Assembly (NCBI GenBank): GCA_964036275.1
Contig: OZ038434.1
Location: 22,557,879-22,621,878, forward strand
Direction of reading: 5' to 3'
DNA: 64,000 nucleotides
DNA from: Litoditis marina
Lineage: Eukaryota; Nematoda; Chromadorea; Rhabditida; Rhabditidae
The notes beneath the pieces are model-generated. The model did no database searches and was not told the DNA's origin. It saw nothing but the letters and a program-made list of their open reading frames with translations. Position 1 is the stretch's first letter. Each line of letters opens with the position of its first letter. The translations under genes were made by a program, and so were the position numbers. This document shows, one piece after another, positions 11,640-24,289 of this stretch.

Positions 11640-14600
11640 GGGAGAAGAGCGTAGCAAGCGTCTACCGGAATGGGCCGATGGACCGACCACAATGGATGAT
11701 ATGATTGAATTGAAGGGATTCGAGGAACCTAAAAAACGAAGAGTAAGTTATTATTGTTCTAAGCATCTACTTGTTTTGAATGACTTTACAAAGCTGAAAA
11801 AGATCTAGCCGGAATTTATTTCCAGAACGGAAAGGGAAAGCGAAGGAAGAGAAAAAGACGGAGAAGCCAGACAAAAATGCGAAGAAGAAGAAAGACAATG
11901 ATGTTGGTGGTCAGCACTCGTCAGGTGATAATGCAGGTGAGCAAGAGCAAGGTTGTGTTAATCTCTTCCCCTCTCTATTTCTCTCCATAGTTCTATAATC
12001 TAGCTCATTTGTACATTGAACTGTTTTCAGGAATGGGTCACATGCCAACATCTCTCCCGTCCTCCGATGCCGAACTGGCTGCTATTCTGGGACTGCTGGA
12101 CATGCCAACTGATATGGCTACCTCATTTGATAAGGTGAGTGTTTTAGGTCTTTCTTCTCTTTTCCAATAATGAAATCAATGTATCCAGTAAAAAGATACT
12201 GAGGTTAAAAAACAGAAAAGCTTGTCCAAGATGTATTAGCTGAAGCAAACACGAGGTAGTACTGAGTGAAATATGAGTAGCACGAGCTTGTGTTTCGTTC
12301 ACTAAATTGGAGATACAATTTTTTCATCAAGTTCATCACACCAGTAATTTTGTCCGAGTAGCTACGAAAATTCATAACCCGGAATAGTTTTTGCCAGTAT
12401 TGGGAGAATTTGCGTATGTTGGTATTTACTTATGTAAGTTTATGATTTCAGTTTTTGCTGAAATTTTTTTCGTGTTTTTGCTCATCCCGCCAACCAATAT
12501 TTTTTTGTTACTTCCAGTGGCCGTATCCACCAATAAATTTTATCTCTCCCTGGAACGCTTTTGGGCTCCCGGAAGCAAAACTTCAACCAAATTTGCTCTC
12601 TCGGGATCATAAAAAACGCTCGAAAAAATATTGGTGGATACGACCAGTGGTCGTATTTTATAAGCTCAAGTAGCCATGTAATTTACATGGACCCATTTTG
12701 AATGGAAAATTAATCACTTCTGGTACTCTTGGTCCGACTGTTTCTTCGCCCATTTTTGAAAAACTGAATGGTACCATTGAAAACAAACGAAATACAGAAA
12801 GACTATTGAAAGCAGAGACAGTTATTACTTATTAAAAAATTGCTCATGTAATTTACCTGACTATTTGAGCTTACAAAATACGGCCACAGGTCTCTGAGGG
12901 TATGCCGCCGCAGTCAGCTCCATCGAAAAGTCGTCTGAGCCGCTTCTTCAACAAGAGCAGTGAACCCACTACTGGTGGTAGGTTTCCATTTTTTCATGCC
13001 AGGAATGCCCCCCTTCCCACCAGGGACCCTTCCACCCGCACTAACACGTGAGTCCTATTTACACACCAGTGAAATAGTACGCGTAGCCAGAATGAATCGG
13101 AAAACGGGCTACTTTTTAGCCAAAAACGAGAAAATTGGTGTTTTTTTTTCAATGGGAAATACTTTACACAACTTGATTGAAAGCAAACGGGCTTATTTTC
13201 ATAGTATAGTCACACCTTACTGTTGTAAAGGTTTAGGTGGATAGTATGTGTGTTTATTCAGATGTACCGTTTCATTCGGATAATGCCAAATTTGATTATT
13301 TTAACCAGGAGTGTTAAATTTGTGTGAAGCTGGGCGTTCTAAAATAGTCATTGTCAAGACGGAGTTTCTCATCTATAACTGATATTGTCTAGCTTTGATA
13401 TTTTCCATTCAAACATCATGTATGTAACATATGTGCTTTTAGATCCGATGCTCCAAGCCCAATTGCACCAGGCCTTCAATAATCAGATGCAGCACGCGCT
13501 GGCCGCAGCTGTAGCCAATGGTGGCGGCACCATGCCCCATCCACAGATAGGTAGGGAGTTTCTCATCTATAACTGATATTGTCTAGCTTTAATATTTTCC
13601 ATTCGAACATCATGTATGTAATATATGTGTTATAGATCACGGGGTTACCGAAGATGGGAAGGGGAATCGCTTATGTCTCATACTTACATTACGGAAAGTG
13701 TGGCTTATTCTCGAAAAGGAACCCATCTTTCGTTTTTAATTTGTTATTGATATTTGACATTATATATGTCATTAGTCCGATACTGGTAACAATGGAGTCT
13801 GTTTTTGGAATAGCCCCGGCTGTGCGGACAACTATGCCTATATTATCATGACCTTTCCGAAAAACCTATAAAAATTGAATTTGCCCAAGGTTGGAAAAGA
13901 AAAGTAAAGAGTTAGAACAATTGTAAAATTCGACATCTAATAATCGAATATAAGCTCCTGTGCTGAAAATAGACAAACCTACGGGTGTGAGCTGCTGGTT
14001 TATAGATTATGTCACCAGACTGCTTTCTTTTCAGTGGAGCGAATTCGCGCGAAGGTGATGAGCAGTCTAGTGGCCGAGCAACAACACGCCGTCGTCATGA
14101 CCCTTCAAGCTCAACACGCAAAGGTACCAAATTCAATCTATCTACGATTTGCATATACTAATTTCGTGCAATTTGAAATTATCGACTACCATGGTCCATA
14201 AGCTACTTTGCAGTACACAGCCTCTACGTTAAGGAGTAGTTGTCTACCAGTATTAGAAAAAAAGTGAATGGTTTGATGTGGAAAGTTGTCATATATGAAA
14301 GTTAAGTGAATAATTGTTCTAGGATAGCCAGTAGTCAACAAGTTAGCATTATCAGCTGTACGATAACTTATCCAAATCCAACCTTGCGAGTGACCGGCTA
14401 ATTGAAGATAGTTAGTAATTATAATAATAATGGTTTTTCTGTTCAGCAGCAAGCAGCAGGGTGGCGTGGGAAATGGCGGTGGCCGTCCACAGACTACTCA
14501 GATGATCCCCGCCTTTGTCCAGATGCAAATTAACATGTCAACCACTTCCGGTAGTGACGAGAGAAGGGGACCACCATCCACTGACAAGGACATAGAACAC

Positions 14601-17600
14601 GAGGGTGAGGGGCAGACACGTATAGTCAATGACATTCCCACTCAGACCTTGGCAGCGTGCCATTGAAAGTTTGGACCAATGTTTTCCGTGGACATATTGC
14701 GTTTTGTAGAAAGTATTTATGTTTACATACTGTAACAAGGGGGACCAACCACTTACAGAGTTCCCAAACTTGGCGGGGGCCAGTCGGACAAGATTTCGTG
14801 ATTCAAAATTCATGATCAGATCACGTCGAATCGGTGTTCATTGTTTGCCATTCAGACGTTTGTTTCATCTCTGCACACTCGGAAAATTCGTTCGCCGGGC
14901 GTAACCTCTAAAAATATCTGTTTTTGCTTCGAAAAAAGTTCCATTAAGTGGGACAAGGGGTCAGAGCCATATGGGAAAGCTAGACTGATCACTTATCGAT
15001 TTTTACAACTTCAGACGGTTCTGACGGTCGAAGCCATAGCAACGAGACCATGAAGAAACTGCACATGCAACATCAGTACAATTCGCTCATGGGTGCCATA
15101 CAAGGTTAGTTTCAATTTCATTAAACTAATTCATATGGTCAGTCAGCAGTAAGCTCTTATTTTTGAATATTTCTCTATCTTATCACTACTTTCTCGGTGA
15201 TCCGCGTACAATAATCTGGAATATATACTTAAACAAAAATGGTGGTGTGCCTCTCTATAAAGGTAAAGTGTATTTTGATTCTTCTCAGGTGGTCTCCCAC
15301 TGGCATCTTCGTGGCGAGGTGGCAGTCATGGATCGCAGCAGCAGCCGGGACCTGGAGAAGCACAACCAACTCCCCAACAGGTAAACGATTACACGAAGAA
15401 GTAGGGCACGTCAACATGGGCGCATGTGCTAGATCACGTTGGACATGGTTACAAGGTCCAGGTTCCGATGATTTACAGTTAATTCGCCTTTGTATGTATG
15501 GTCTGACCATTCCGTATTCCTAAGGGAGTTGCCCATAACTCTAAGATAATATTCTGCATTGGTATAAGTTAATTTTATCAAATATTGAGTGTTGAATTTT
15601 ACTTGAATTCTAGTCGGCCTAACGTATTATGATAACATTTTGAAACCTGTGAGTGTTTATACCATTGTTGATTTGGATGTTCATATGGTTGCTTCTCAGA
15701 TGCAGGTGTTGATGGCGGTCGCTGCGCAGAATGCGCAGCTACAACAGCAGATGCAAAACATGGGAATGGGGAACAACTCGAAGCAGACGCCGGCTCAGAC
15801 ACAGGCGGCTGTCATGAAACTCATGCAGATGCAGGCAGCTCAACAGATACAGGTTGGTCTGCGGTTATTAAGGAGGACGATTATGTAGACCAGTCCCGTG
15901 TCAACGGTTCTTCAAGCTGTAATATATTTTCAATTTCAGTTTAGAGGGCCTATGCACGGGGATTGGTCCGATAATCGTCCTTGTTTAAGAAAGAGGTTGG
16001 ACTGAATGACTAAAATTTATTAGAAAGCGCGACTCTTGAACATGTGTGCTATTCCCGACTATCATCTGTGGAAAGTGGAATGGAATTCATGTTGGACTCG
16101 GGCTACATAAAGAGGGTCCTCGGAACTCCCTTTAGTAATGTGACTGTGTTGTACGTTTGTACCTTTCCTTCGTTACAGCAACAGCAGGCGGCTGCTTCTG
16201 GGGACCGTTCCTTCTCGCATGGAATGCCCTCCGGCTATCTACCACAACATGCCTCCCATCATGGTCATCACGGTAACCAACAACAATCAACGAATGGTCA
16301 CCCCGCCCCTCTGCAGTCGGAATTGTCGCAGGTTTGTAGTATCGATTTCTAGAGTAGAGTCGTAAGTTGTGACTATTTCACGAAAATGAACCAGTTTTTT
16401 ATCTCATTATCATGATTTTGTAGCAAAATCGAGTCCGGTGTGCAGAAACTTATCCTTTTTCGATATTTTCTGCTCATTCGAGCATCTTCCATTAGAGTTG
16501 GGTAGAGTCAGTTCTGGCTTGAGTTTGTTTTGGTTATTTTAACTGCCGAAGTTTAGTTGTAGATGTGTATAGTCCTTTAAAGTAATTATTTTAAAGCAGG
16601 ACGATTATGTGGACCAATCTGCAACTGAAAGACGTATTGCAAAAAAAACTGCAACTGAAAGATGTATTGTAAACTGCAACTGAAAGATGTATTGTGAACT
16701 GCAACTGAAAGATGTATTGCAGTTTAAAGGACTGAACCGTTGCGATTGGAATACATAATCGTTCTTCTTTAATGGCTTGTATGGTATGATTGAATGTGTG
16801 GTAGTTGATGTTCAATGTCTGTCTAGGGAGATGCAAATTTCTACGTTTTCGGGTCGGATTCAAAAGTGAACTGTGCTCCAACCTTTTTGATTTCAAGAAC
16901 TATTATTCATTCAAAGTTAGGCGTGTTCGTTGCAGGTGGGTCATATCCAGACTCCGTTGGAGAAATTGTTGGCGGCGGCCGGGGTTCAGGCAGCACATTT
17001 CACGGATCCGGCGAGTCACAGGCCAGTCGCACATCCAACAGCTCCAATATGGTCAGTGTACTGCTGCCATGTATGGTATTAATTATTAATGCTTTTGTAC
17101 GTAATTAACTTATGTCACGATGATTGCGTTTTTTACCGTTCGGGATGACAATGACTCTCTTGATTATATCTTATCTCCACACCAGTAAGGATTATTGTTA
17201 GCCTATGTTGAAAGAGTACGGCATCCAGTTTTCGATATAATTCTGACTTAAAATGGAATACTGAAAATCAGACTGGTCTCAGACCTAACAATAACTGTTT
17301 GATAGAACGTGTAATAAGAATGAAATACTGCGAATCGGTCTTCAGGCAACAATTAATCTAAGATCTCACACCTGAGACCTGAAAATAACATGGTCTGTCT
17401 GGTTTATCTTCATTTTGCAGCAGTCGCGGCCCGGTCTCGGTCTTTCCAACGCGCCCGCCACTCGCCCCATGAGTCTCGAAGAACTCGAAAGACATCTGAC
17501 TGAGAAGTCAAAGAGAAGAGAAAGGAAGAATGAACCCCGTCGCCTCTCGGAACTCATTTGTAGCCCTAGTTTTCGTTTGTTCGTTCACCCGTTTCACTTG
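11640..17600 (+). CDS. ifet-1: eIF4E-transporter (4E-T) family protein, ifet-1-like
   Basis: The exon 11640-11742 encodes LPEWADGPTTMDDMIELKGF, the hallmark PEW..GP......IEL.GF block of 4E-T proteins. These bind eIF4E, repress translation and act in P bodies/germ granules; IFET-1 is the C. elegans member. Further exons, all with good splice sites, are 11826-11936 (Lys/Glu-rich, NLS-like), 12031-12134, 12890-12977, 13003-13047, 13443-13550, 14035-14123, 14447-14604, 15015-15104, 15289-15380, 15700-15852, 16179-16331, 16936 to about 17070, and 17421 onwards. They are Gln/Met/Gly/Pro-rich and include LEKLLAAAGV and MSLEELERHL. The canonical YxxxxL-phi eIF4E site was not seen, so a 5' exon is missing. 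Exons 1 and 2 join only with a one-base frame adjustment beside an A6 run near 11732. The 3' end is uncertain: open segments at 25711-25800 and 26456-26547 might be later exons. Confidence 0.75.
12514..12655. repeat. Small MITE-like inverted repeat in an ifet-1 intron
   Basis: Arms of about 26 bp, CCAGTGGCCGTATCCACCAA on the left and its near-complement TTGGTGGATACGACCAGTGG on the right, flank about 85 bp. Confidence 0.6.
13359..13637. repeat. ~80-bp direct repeat flanking an ifet-1 exon
   Basis: GAGTTTCTCATCTATAACTG plus the following ~60 bp occurs at about 13361-13437 and again at about 13555-13630, before and after the exon at 13443-13550. The second copy begins a few bases after the donor site. 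Confidence 0.85.
15871..15985. repeat. Short inverted-repeat element (AGGACGATTATGT family), copy 1
   Basis: AGGACGATTATGTAGACCAG at the left is complemented by a CGATAATCGTCCTT segment at the right. The same terminal sequence bounds the element at 16597-16770. Confidence 0.55.
16597..16770. repeat. Short inverted-repeat element, copy 2, with a 25-bp internal tandem repeat
   Basis: AGGACGATTATGTGGACCAA begins the unit and ATAATCGTTCTTCTTTAA ends it. Inside are four copies of CTGCAACTGAAAGATGTATT plus a variable tail. Confidence 0.7.
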
Positions 17601-17948
17601 GTATTCCCATTTGTCGGTGTAGTCATTCACGATGTAATCATATCTCCCCCCAGCATAGCATGTTTTATGTCTCATTTTATGCCAATTTCATATTTAACCT
17701 CAGCGGTGGTTGTTTCAGTTGTTCCTGTACGATTAGTCGCTCGTTAAACTTGCATGTCATCCACCGTCGAATAGTTGCTTTGAGACCTTTTTGTCTATTC
17801 TCTTTGTTTTGCTGGCCAGTTTCGGTGGCCTATTTTCAATTGTTTCATATTTTGTCCCGGTAGAAGCAGTCGTTTTGCTACAGTAATCTCGTACCTTCTC
17901 GGTGTGTTTACCTAGTGATGGTAATATGCAGTGTATTATTATGACTGA

Positions 17949-18753
17949 AGGCCCAAACATACTACGGCGGCTGCGGGCGTCTGCGGCTGCGTGCGTCTGC
18001 GGCTGAGTGGTGGTTTTGACGCGCCGCCCCGCAGACGCACGCAGACGCCCGCAAACGCACTCTGATTGAAGTATGTACGCGCGTTTGCGTCTGGCTGCGG
18101 CTGACTGCGGCGCTGCTATTTTCAGAGTGATTTTGGAGAACTCAGACTGATAATTGATAGTAATAAGTGTTTCAATATGCTCTCTGAGAAACCCGTTTAG
18201 TTGTGGTTATCGAGCTCCCTTCTCTTTCAGCCCATTAAGAATGGGAAGATCAGAATGGTGAATGCTCTTCGGGATGTTTTTTCACTTTTCCTCCCACATT
18301 TCATTCTTCTTGCTTTTAAAAGCCTTTTCGATTCGAAAATTGATGAAACGTTCAAATTCAAAAGAAAAAAATATGGAAAAACTTAATGAAAACCATGCAA
18401 ATGACAAATGATTACTTTTATTAATTATTAGGAAAGAAACGGATATAAATTAAATGATGTTTTTTCAAGTGTTTTTGGGTTTAAACACAATTGATTCTTA
18501 CAGACGCAGAGAGCCGCCGCGGCCCTATTGAATCAATCCAATATTGCCGCTACCCCTGTTTGCGGCTGTTGGCGGCCCCGCGCGGGGCCGCCCACAGCCG
18601 CCCGCAGCCGCTTTTGCCCGCAGAAGTATGAATGCCCGCCAAAACGCTGAGAGCCGCAGCCAGCCGCACATTGGATCAATAGGCAGAGGGCGCTATACTT
18701 ATATCATATGCCGCCCGCAGACGCCCGCAGCCGCCCGTAGTATGTTTGGGCCT
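17949..18753. mobile_element. 805-bp non-autonomous DNA transposon with GC-rich terminal inverted repeats
   Basis: The left end AGGCCCAAACATACTAC and the right end GTAGTATGTTTGGGCCT are exact inverses. The match extends inward through GC-rich GCGGCTGCGGGCGTCTGCGG tracts with small gaps. The trinucleotide TGA flanks both ends (17946-17948 and 18754-18756), consistent with a 3-bp target duplication as in PIF/Harbinger-type elements. No transposase is encoded, so mobilisation would need a related autonomous element. GC-rich ends contrast sharply with the AT-rich middle. Confidence 0.8.
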
Positions 18754-18756
18754 TGA

Positions 18757-20599
18757 TATAGTATAGGTAATTTGCTTGATCGTCCGCACAAAAGTATGCA
18801 ATTTGAATGGAAGATAAATTATTTAATCTTTTGCTGATCTACATTTGTACAATTGACAAATTATAAACAGTTAGTAATGGTTCACTATATGCATCAGATG
18901 GAGCCATTTTCTTTTGATTCTTTTAAGGTTACCCAATTCTCTCGTAATTCAGTTGCATTCATACGTATGCGTGATAAAAAGAGCACCTATAAACCGGACA
19001 GATTTTGGGTGAAATAAGCCATATTTGGTAAATGATAACGTCGAAATCAAAATTGGCATGTGTCTTGCGCTCAGAAACATTTGTGCCATTTTTTTTTTTA
19101 CAAAAGCGAGGCAGCATACAGTTTGAGACATTCTGCGTCTTTCTGACCAGCGCACTCTTTTGACGAGTCCTCTCAAAAGTACTGAGGAAACGTGAAAAAG
19201 AGTTCAACTAGAACTTGGAAATAGTGAAGAGAACTGGGAAACGTACTCTCTCCGACTTTCTTATGAAAACGTGTTTTAACTGGTTTTCGACAATCAACCT
19301 GTTTTCCCGTTTTTCTCGTTTAAAGTCAAAAACAGCTTTCGCTCATTTCTTGATCATCAGAACGTTCATTGGTGATGGCCGTCGTCTGGTTGGAGTTATA
19401 CAGGATACGAATTTTGTAAAGTAAGCTTCCAATGTATCCATTTGATTGCACAAAGCCGCTGACATTAATTATCTTTTCTCATTTTCTACTTTTCCAGCTT
19501 GTATCAACTGTGAATCACAATAAGAAAATTATAACTAAACACGCTCGAACCCAAAAAATGGAAAAATGTGCATGAATACTTTTCTAGCTTCTTTGTAGTA
19601 GGCGCTTTTTGGAAAACGAGCTTCTTATCAAGCTTGTTTTCCAATCTTGCCGTGTTTGTAGTTTGGTCTCACTGTTCTCCAGACGAAGCAGAAGCAATCC
19701 TGAGCTTGTAAGGTTAAATTACCATCCATTCAGTTATTATTTGAAGAATGTAGTGTGCCCAGTAAGAACCGAACGGCGTAACCCGTCGAAGCTGGATCAA
19801 AGTTTGTCTAAAAATATCTCTGATCAAAAATAAACCCGAGACACCATATTTTTTAAACGGAATTTGAACGAATCTGATTTCAGTTGCTCGGACGACGTAG
19901 ACACCGCGTTTTCTCGCGAGATGGTCACACTAATGTCCTCATCGGATACCTCCGTGAATTCGATGTGAGTTGGCTGTATGAACAATATTGTGGTGGAAAA
20001 ATATAAAAAAATTCCAGTTGTACCTAGATACTTGAAATCGGTTTTTTTCACACTAGTTCATATTCATGCCCGTTTTCAGCCTCGTCGTAGTTCGCTAAAA
20101 AAAAAGTTACTGCACTCTCTCTCTCTCTCTCTCGTTTGAACAAGGGAACTGCCGGTCAGTTTTGTCAGTTCACTCTTACACTTGCGGACAATTTTACATT
20201 GAACTCAGGTTCACTGATATCGGTTTGCTCAGAGTGAGGTTGTTGTGTGAAGTTTAGTTGAACAAAAAAAATCAAATTCGTGTTATGACTGGGTGATTTG
20301 AAAGTCTTTGAACTTGGTTTCTCACATTAACACTTGTTCCTTTCCCTTTTCTGCCTAACCGTAGTCGTATACTGAACTATCTTTCTCGTTCATACAAGGA
20401 AACTGTTAGTAAGTCTAGTCAGTTCACTCTCATACGTTGTTCCAAAGTTGTTCCATATCGCAACAGTTTTATAGTTGTAGATAAAGATAGTTTCTCCAAA
20501 TAATTGCCTAATTCTACCAGAATGTTATCATTCTCCCAAATTTGAAACCAATATTGCGCGACCAAGAACCATTCTAATAATTTATAGTATTCATTCCAG
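18757..20599. other. No gene recognised
   Basis: AT-rich sequence with a short CT dinucleotide run near 20115-20135. Only short ORFs without splice or family support. The missing 5' exon(s) of the MSP-domain gene should lie here. Confidence 0.4.
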
Positions 20600-20954
20600 C
20601 CCCGACCCAGGTCGAATTGCCAATCATGTTATTCTGATCGCCGACCTTCCCGCATGCACCGTCCCCGCCGCCGGTAGGGCCCTGACTCATCATCTATCCA
20701 ACCCCGGAGCCGAGAGACTCGCCTTCAAGGACAAGTCCTCCAACAACAACAACGAATACCGAGTGAAGCCAGTATTTGGGTTTGTCGAGGCCGGAGCCAC
20801 TGTCCCCTTGGAAGTGGTTCGCAAGTCGGGTATTCCCAAGATGGACAAACTTATCATCGAGTTTGCCGCGGTGGCTGCCGATGTTGCCTCCGAAGCCTTC
20901 AAAGCCGCCACTCTCGCCGGGACTATCACCATCCCCCTATCCGCCACCGCATAG
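20600..20954 (+). CDS. MSP-domain sperm protein (SSP type), 3' exon
   Basis: The exon follows a TTCATTCCAG acceptor and stops at 20954, with an AATAAA signal near 21161. It encodes about 118 residues. The MSP fold is recognisable from PACTVPAAG through LSNPGAERLAFKDKSSNNN, YRVKPVFGFVEAGATVPLEV and PKMDKL, ending near the expected length for the small sperm-specific MSP-like proteins of nematodes. Such proteins act in amoeboid sperm of nematodes only, which supports the taxonomic call. The GC content is far above the surroundings. There is no in-frame ATG; the first ~16 residues (PDPGRIANHVIL...) are not typical of the family, so a 5' exon is missing or the start is degraded. Confidence 0.8.
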
Positions 20955-21984
20955 ATTTTGTAACGATCTTGTAATTAATAATCTAGAAAAATTCCCCGAG
21001 AAGCCGTAGTTCATAGTTCAGTTTTGTTATTCCTGCTGTGTAAATCTGAATATCGCGCTTCAATGCTACATGGCCGCGTCTTGTTCTCTGCGCCCTAGCC
21101 CTCTCACCATTGTATCGTTTGTTCTTTTTAGTCTGTCGTGGATTTTACTTCGTATGCAAATAAAAGTGTTTATATTTAATTTCTTATCGAACTTTTCCTT
21201 TGTTATATGCTTTCACTTATAGTTACTGCTCATTTCATTAGTTAAAACTATTTTTCCAAAATACATTATTAATCCAGTTCAATGAGAATTGTGAGTTTTA
21301 GATTCCCAGATTAGATTCTCATAATTTTGTGGATCATAGGAAATTGGCTACTATCGATCGATATGATTAGGTTAATGTGCTCAGTAAGAGATGTACTCAA
21401 AACCGTTTCGACCCTGATTCAAGACGGTTTTGGGTTTTCTCAGAGGGTTGGGTCATCATCAGTTGAACCCCTCTGAGAAAATGAAAACAGGACGAAAAGA
21501 CTTACTGACCGTCTTCTAGCGGAGAATTGAGAGAAATGAACATTGCTCTAACTTCATTGCACATTCTAGTAGTTTAGTAAACTACTAGTTGTAAAATTTA
21601 TCACCGATAATTTAGTTCGACCCCGATAATTGACCGTAAAACTAAGCTATCAATGAACTATCACTGAAATGCTAGGAAATTATTACTAAAGTATCGATAA
21701 CCGTCAATGGAACTGATGTCGATAGTTTAGGGATAATTTGATGATAATTCTCCAGTAACCAGTTTCCTGTGACGTTTGAGTTATTGATATTACGGACAAA
21801 TTACGTTTCAATTTGGTAATTTAGCCTTTTTAATATTGTTTTATCTGAGTTTCCTCTACATTTTTCTATTCCTTCATCAAATTTATGCATTAATTGAGGT
21901 GTTGTCACTAGCAACCTGCATCATCCATGACCTTTTCTTTTCCGTGTTCCGTTTAACGTGCTAAGTGCATAGTTAGTTGACTCT
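20955..21984. other. Downstream region of the MSP gene; no further gene seen
   Basis: Contains the probable poly(A) signal AATAAA near 21161, then AT-rich sequence. A small inverted pair occurs near 21395-21485 (AAAACCGT.../CTCAGAGGGTT and AACCCCTCTGAG). No coding support. Confidence 0.4.
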
Positions 21985-22610
21985 CCCTGGGATATCAGGG
22001 GGGTACCGGGGGGAAATTTACCCCTGCGATTTCAAGGGGGAACCAGTGGGACATCGGCGGGAAACCAGGGGTATATCAGGGAGATTTCACTGGGGAAATT
22101 CCCCGTGATAAACCAGAGGGAAGTTGCGGTGATACCAGGGATATCTAAGGGGGGAGTTACCGGGGTGTACTGCGGGGGAGTCGGAGGAACCACGGGGATA
22201 CCCGCGGTATTGTATCCAATAACTAAGAGCGCGCATGGTATCTGATATGTAAGCGGCTTCTGCCTCCCTTCAACCATCAGCAGCATAGCGCAGTGGTAAG
22301 AGTGGCGCTACCACCCAGAGGTCGACGGTTCGAATCCCGAGGGGTGTTAACCAAAATTGGGTTAAGGACTAAAACATTCTTTAAGATGAATTATACTTTC
22401 TAGTATCTAAAAAGTAAACTTACTAAAGAAAAATTTAAAAAATATTTATTAAAGAAAAGTTTAAATTTTGTTTCACCACTGATATCCCTCTGGTTTCTCC
22501 CCGTTTTCCCCGCGGCACCCCCCTGGTGATACCGCGGTATCCCCAGGGGGGTACCAGGGGTGGGATGAGGGGGGGGGGGGACCAGGGGGATCCCAGGGAT
22601 GAATCGCGTC
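21985..22610. repeat. G-rich tract, tRNA-like segment and C/G-rich tract
   Basis: From 21985 to about 22210 the plus strand is full of GGGG runs with GATATC/GGTACC motifs. From about 22480 to 22600 similar motifs appear in part on the opposite strand, including a G10 run near 22570. Between them, 22283-22350 has A-box-like (TAGCGCAGTGGTAAGAG) and B-box-like (GGTTCGAATCC) sequences but no convincing acceptor stem, so it is tRNA-derived rather than a tRNA gene. The GGGG runs could form G-quadruplexes. Confidence 0.6.
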
Positions 22611-22965
22611 CAGTGTGATATCTGATATTTCGTGCGTAAAGTACGTACGTGGAACGTGAAGTTACAGCTCTAAATAGGGGTCGGTGAGCTGATACCTGAT
22701 CAATACTGTTTCTGATTGTGCTCAACTACCTTCCCTCACTGATGTTCCCTTATGAGAGATTTCGATTGATGCATGTCACATTGGATGCGAATACTTTTGA
22801 GAAATCATAATCCTGGATAACTACAGCGTTTTTTTCATTTATAATCACACCCACTCACTTTTCGGTGTTTCTCATGGGCATATTTCTCGACTTGTTGTCT
22901 TTTCTCTACGTGGAAGTATGACTGTTGTTATTTCCAGATGGGTGCCACCTTTCGCGCCGTCTACC

Positions 22966-23216
22966 TCGAGTTTATGTGTTTTCCTTATAGTTGAGGAACG
23001 TAGGTGGTTCAGTGGTAGTTTAAGAGGTAGAGAGGCGAAGTTGTAGTTTGATATTGTCTGTATAGAGTAACAAGAAAATCTTCAAGAAGCGACTCTGATT
23101 CCAACCTTGTTTTCACTCGATTAGTATATCAACAATAACATAAGAATTGTTCACATCAAGTTTATTTTCAACAATAGTAAAAAAGTGAACATAACAGATA
23201 ATAAGGGTGCTCTTGT
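22966..23216 (+). repeat. ~250-bp inverted-repeat arm, partner of 32995-33247
   Basis: TTTCGCGCCGTCTACCTCGA begins a stretch that matches the reverse complement of 32995-33247 with only scattered substitutions. At its inner edge it runs straight into a partial satellite unit (23217-23290). Confidence 0.9.
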
Positions 23217-23370
23217 GCAAACTTGACCAAAATCGTTAAAATTTTCGATGTAGATCTCTTAGTTGACTAGTTCTGAGTAAAGTTTGCATCTCTGATAGAA
23301 TCCTGCCGATGCCCAGCCGGGTCGACCCGGCTGGGCATCGGCAACAAACAGGCTCGCCGCCGGCAAAGGC
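23217..23370. repeat. Partial satellite unit followed by a 40-bp perfect palindrome
   Basis: Bases 23217-23290 match part of the satellite unit of 28466-31349 (CAAACTTGACCAAAATCGTT, GATGTAGATCTCTTAGTTGA). Bases 23304-23343 are a perfect spacer-free palindrome whose half is TGCCGATGCCCAGCCGGGTC. A related GGCATCGGCAAC.AAC.GGCTCGCC sequence lies at about 28420-28450, just before the satellite array. Confidence 0.85.
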
Positions 23371-24285
23371 TAAAACCTCATAAAATATCATTTATGAGGG
23401 GTCAAACTGGTTGATAGGGGTAGAGAATGTGATTGTTATGAACTAATTAGTTTTCAAGAAGTTTTACAATGATTGGGTTCATGGAATCGTACATTAGCTA
23501 ACCAAAATTTCCGTTTAGAAACTTACTGCATAACAAATACGACCATTTCATAACTGTTTCGGAGTTGAAGTCTTAAGCAGGTTAATGTACAATGGCAATG
23601 ACAATATTCAGTCTCAAAAGTCATCGTTACAGTGAAAAATGCCGTGTTAATCTCCATAATTGTTCGCTTCCTGTATTTTCAATCGAAGCAGCTCACGGGC
23701 AACGCAAACCGCGCCCCAGCTGTACCGTACTGGGTGCATTGCCGACCTTTAATTGAGCTAATTTTCGAAATTGGCAAATTTCTTGTTTTCTCTTTTTATC
23801 GTTTTAAGTTGGTTTTATTTAATTATTTCTGTTATCGTATTTTAGTTAAGCACATGATTAATGAATATTCCAGTGATTCTAACCTCACTAACTACTGTAA
23901 AGTGCAATAAATGGCTTCATAGGTAAAATTTTAGGCCAGACATTATATTTTAGTTAATTTTTCTTTAGCAATAGATGTTACACGTTGGGACGATTATTTT
24001 ACGGTTTAAGATGTTGGTCGTATGTTTCTCATTAGTAGTAGAACGCAGATTTTTTTTCTACTCAAGGCCCCATTCAATTTTTGCGATATTTGTTGATTAT
24101 CAGTCCTCATTCTTTCGTTTGCTCTTTGCTTATAGGTTTCGGTTCTCATTGATTACTTGTCACTTTATATTTCCCACTGATCAATGCACCGGGAATGAAT
24201 GTTCACCGATTTTTGATGTGCTGTGCTGAAATTATTAGGTTTACTGGCATTCATCGTCCTTATTATTGCTCATTTCAGGTAGCCC
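23371..24285. other. No gene recognised
   Basis: AT-rich; ORFs at 23632-23910 and 23975-24229 show no family features and no splice context. Confidence 0.4.
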
Positions 24286-24289
24286 GGAC

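Noticed and set aside
17950..18755. GC-rich blocks as rRNA or a CpG-type promoter
   Set aside because: They are the matched ends of an inverted-repeat element and have no rRNA similarity.
22283..22350. tRNA gene
   Set aside because: The acceptor and anticodon stems do not pair; it is tRNA-derived sequence between G-rich tracts.
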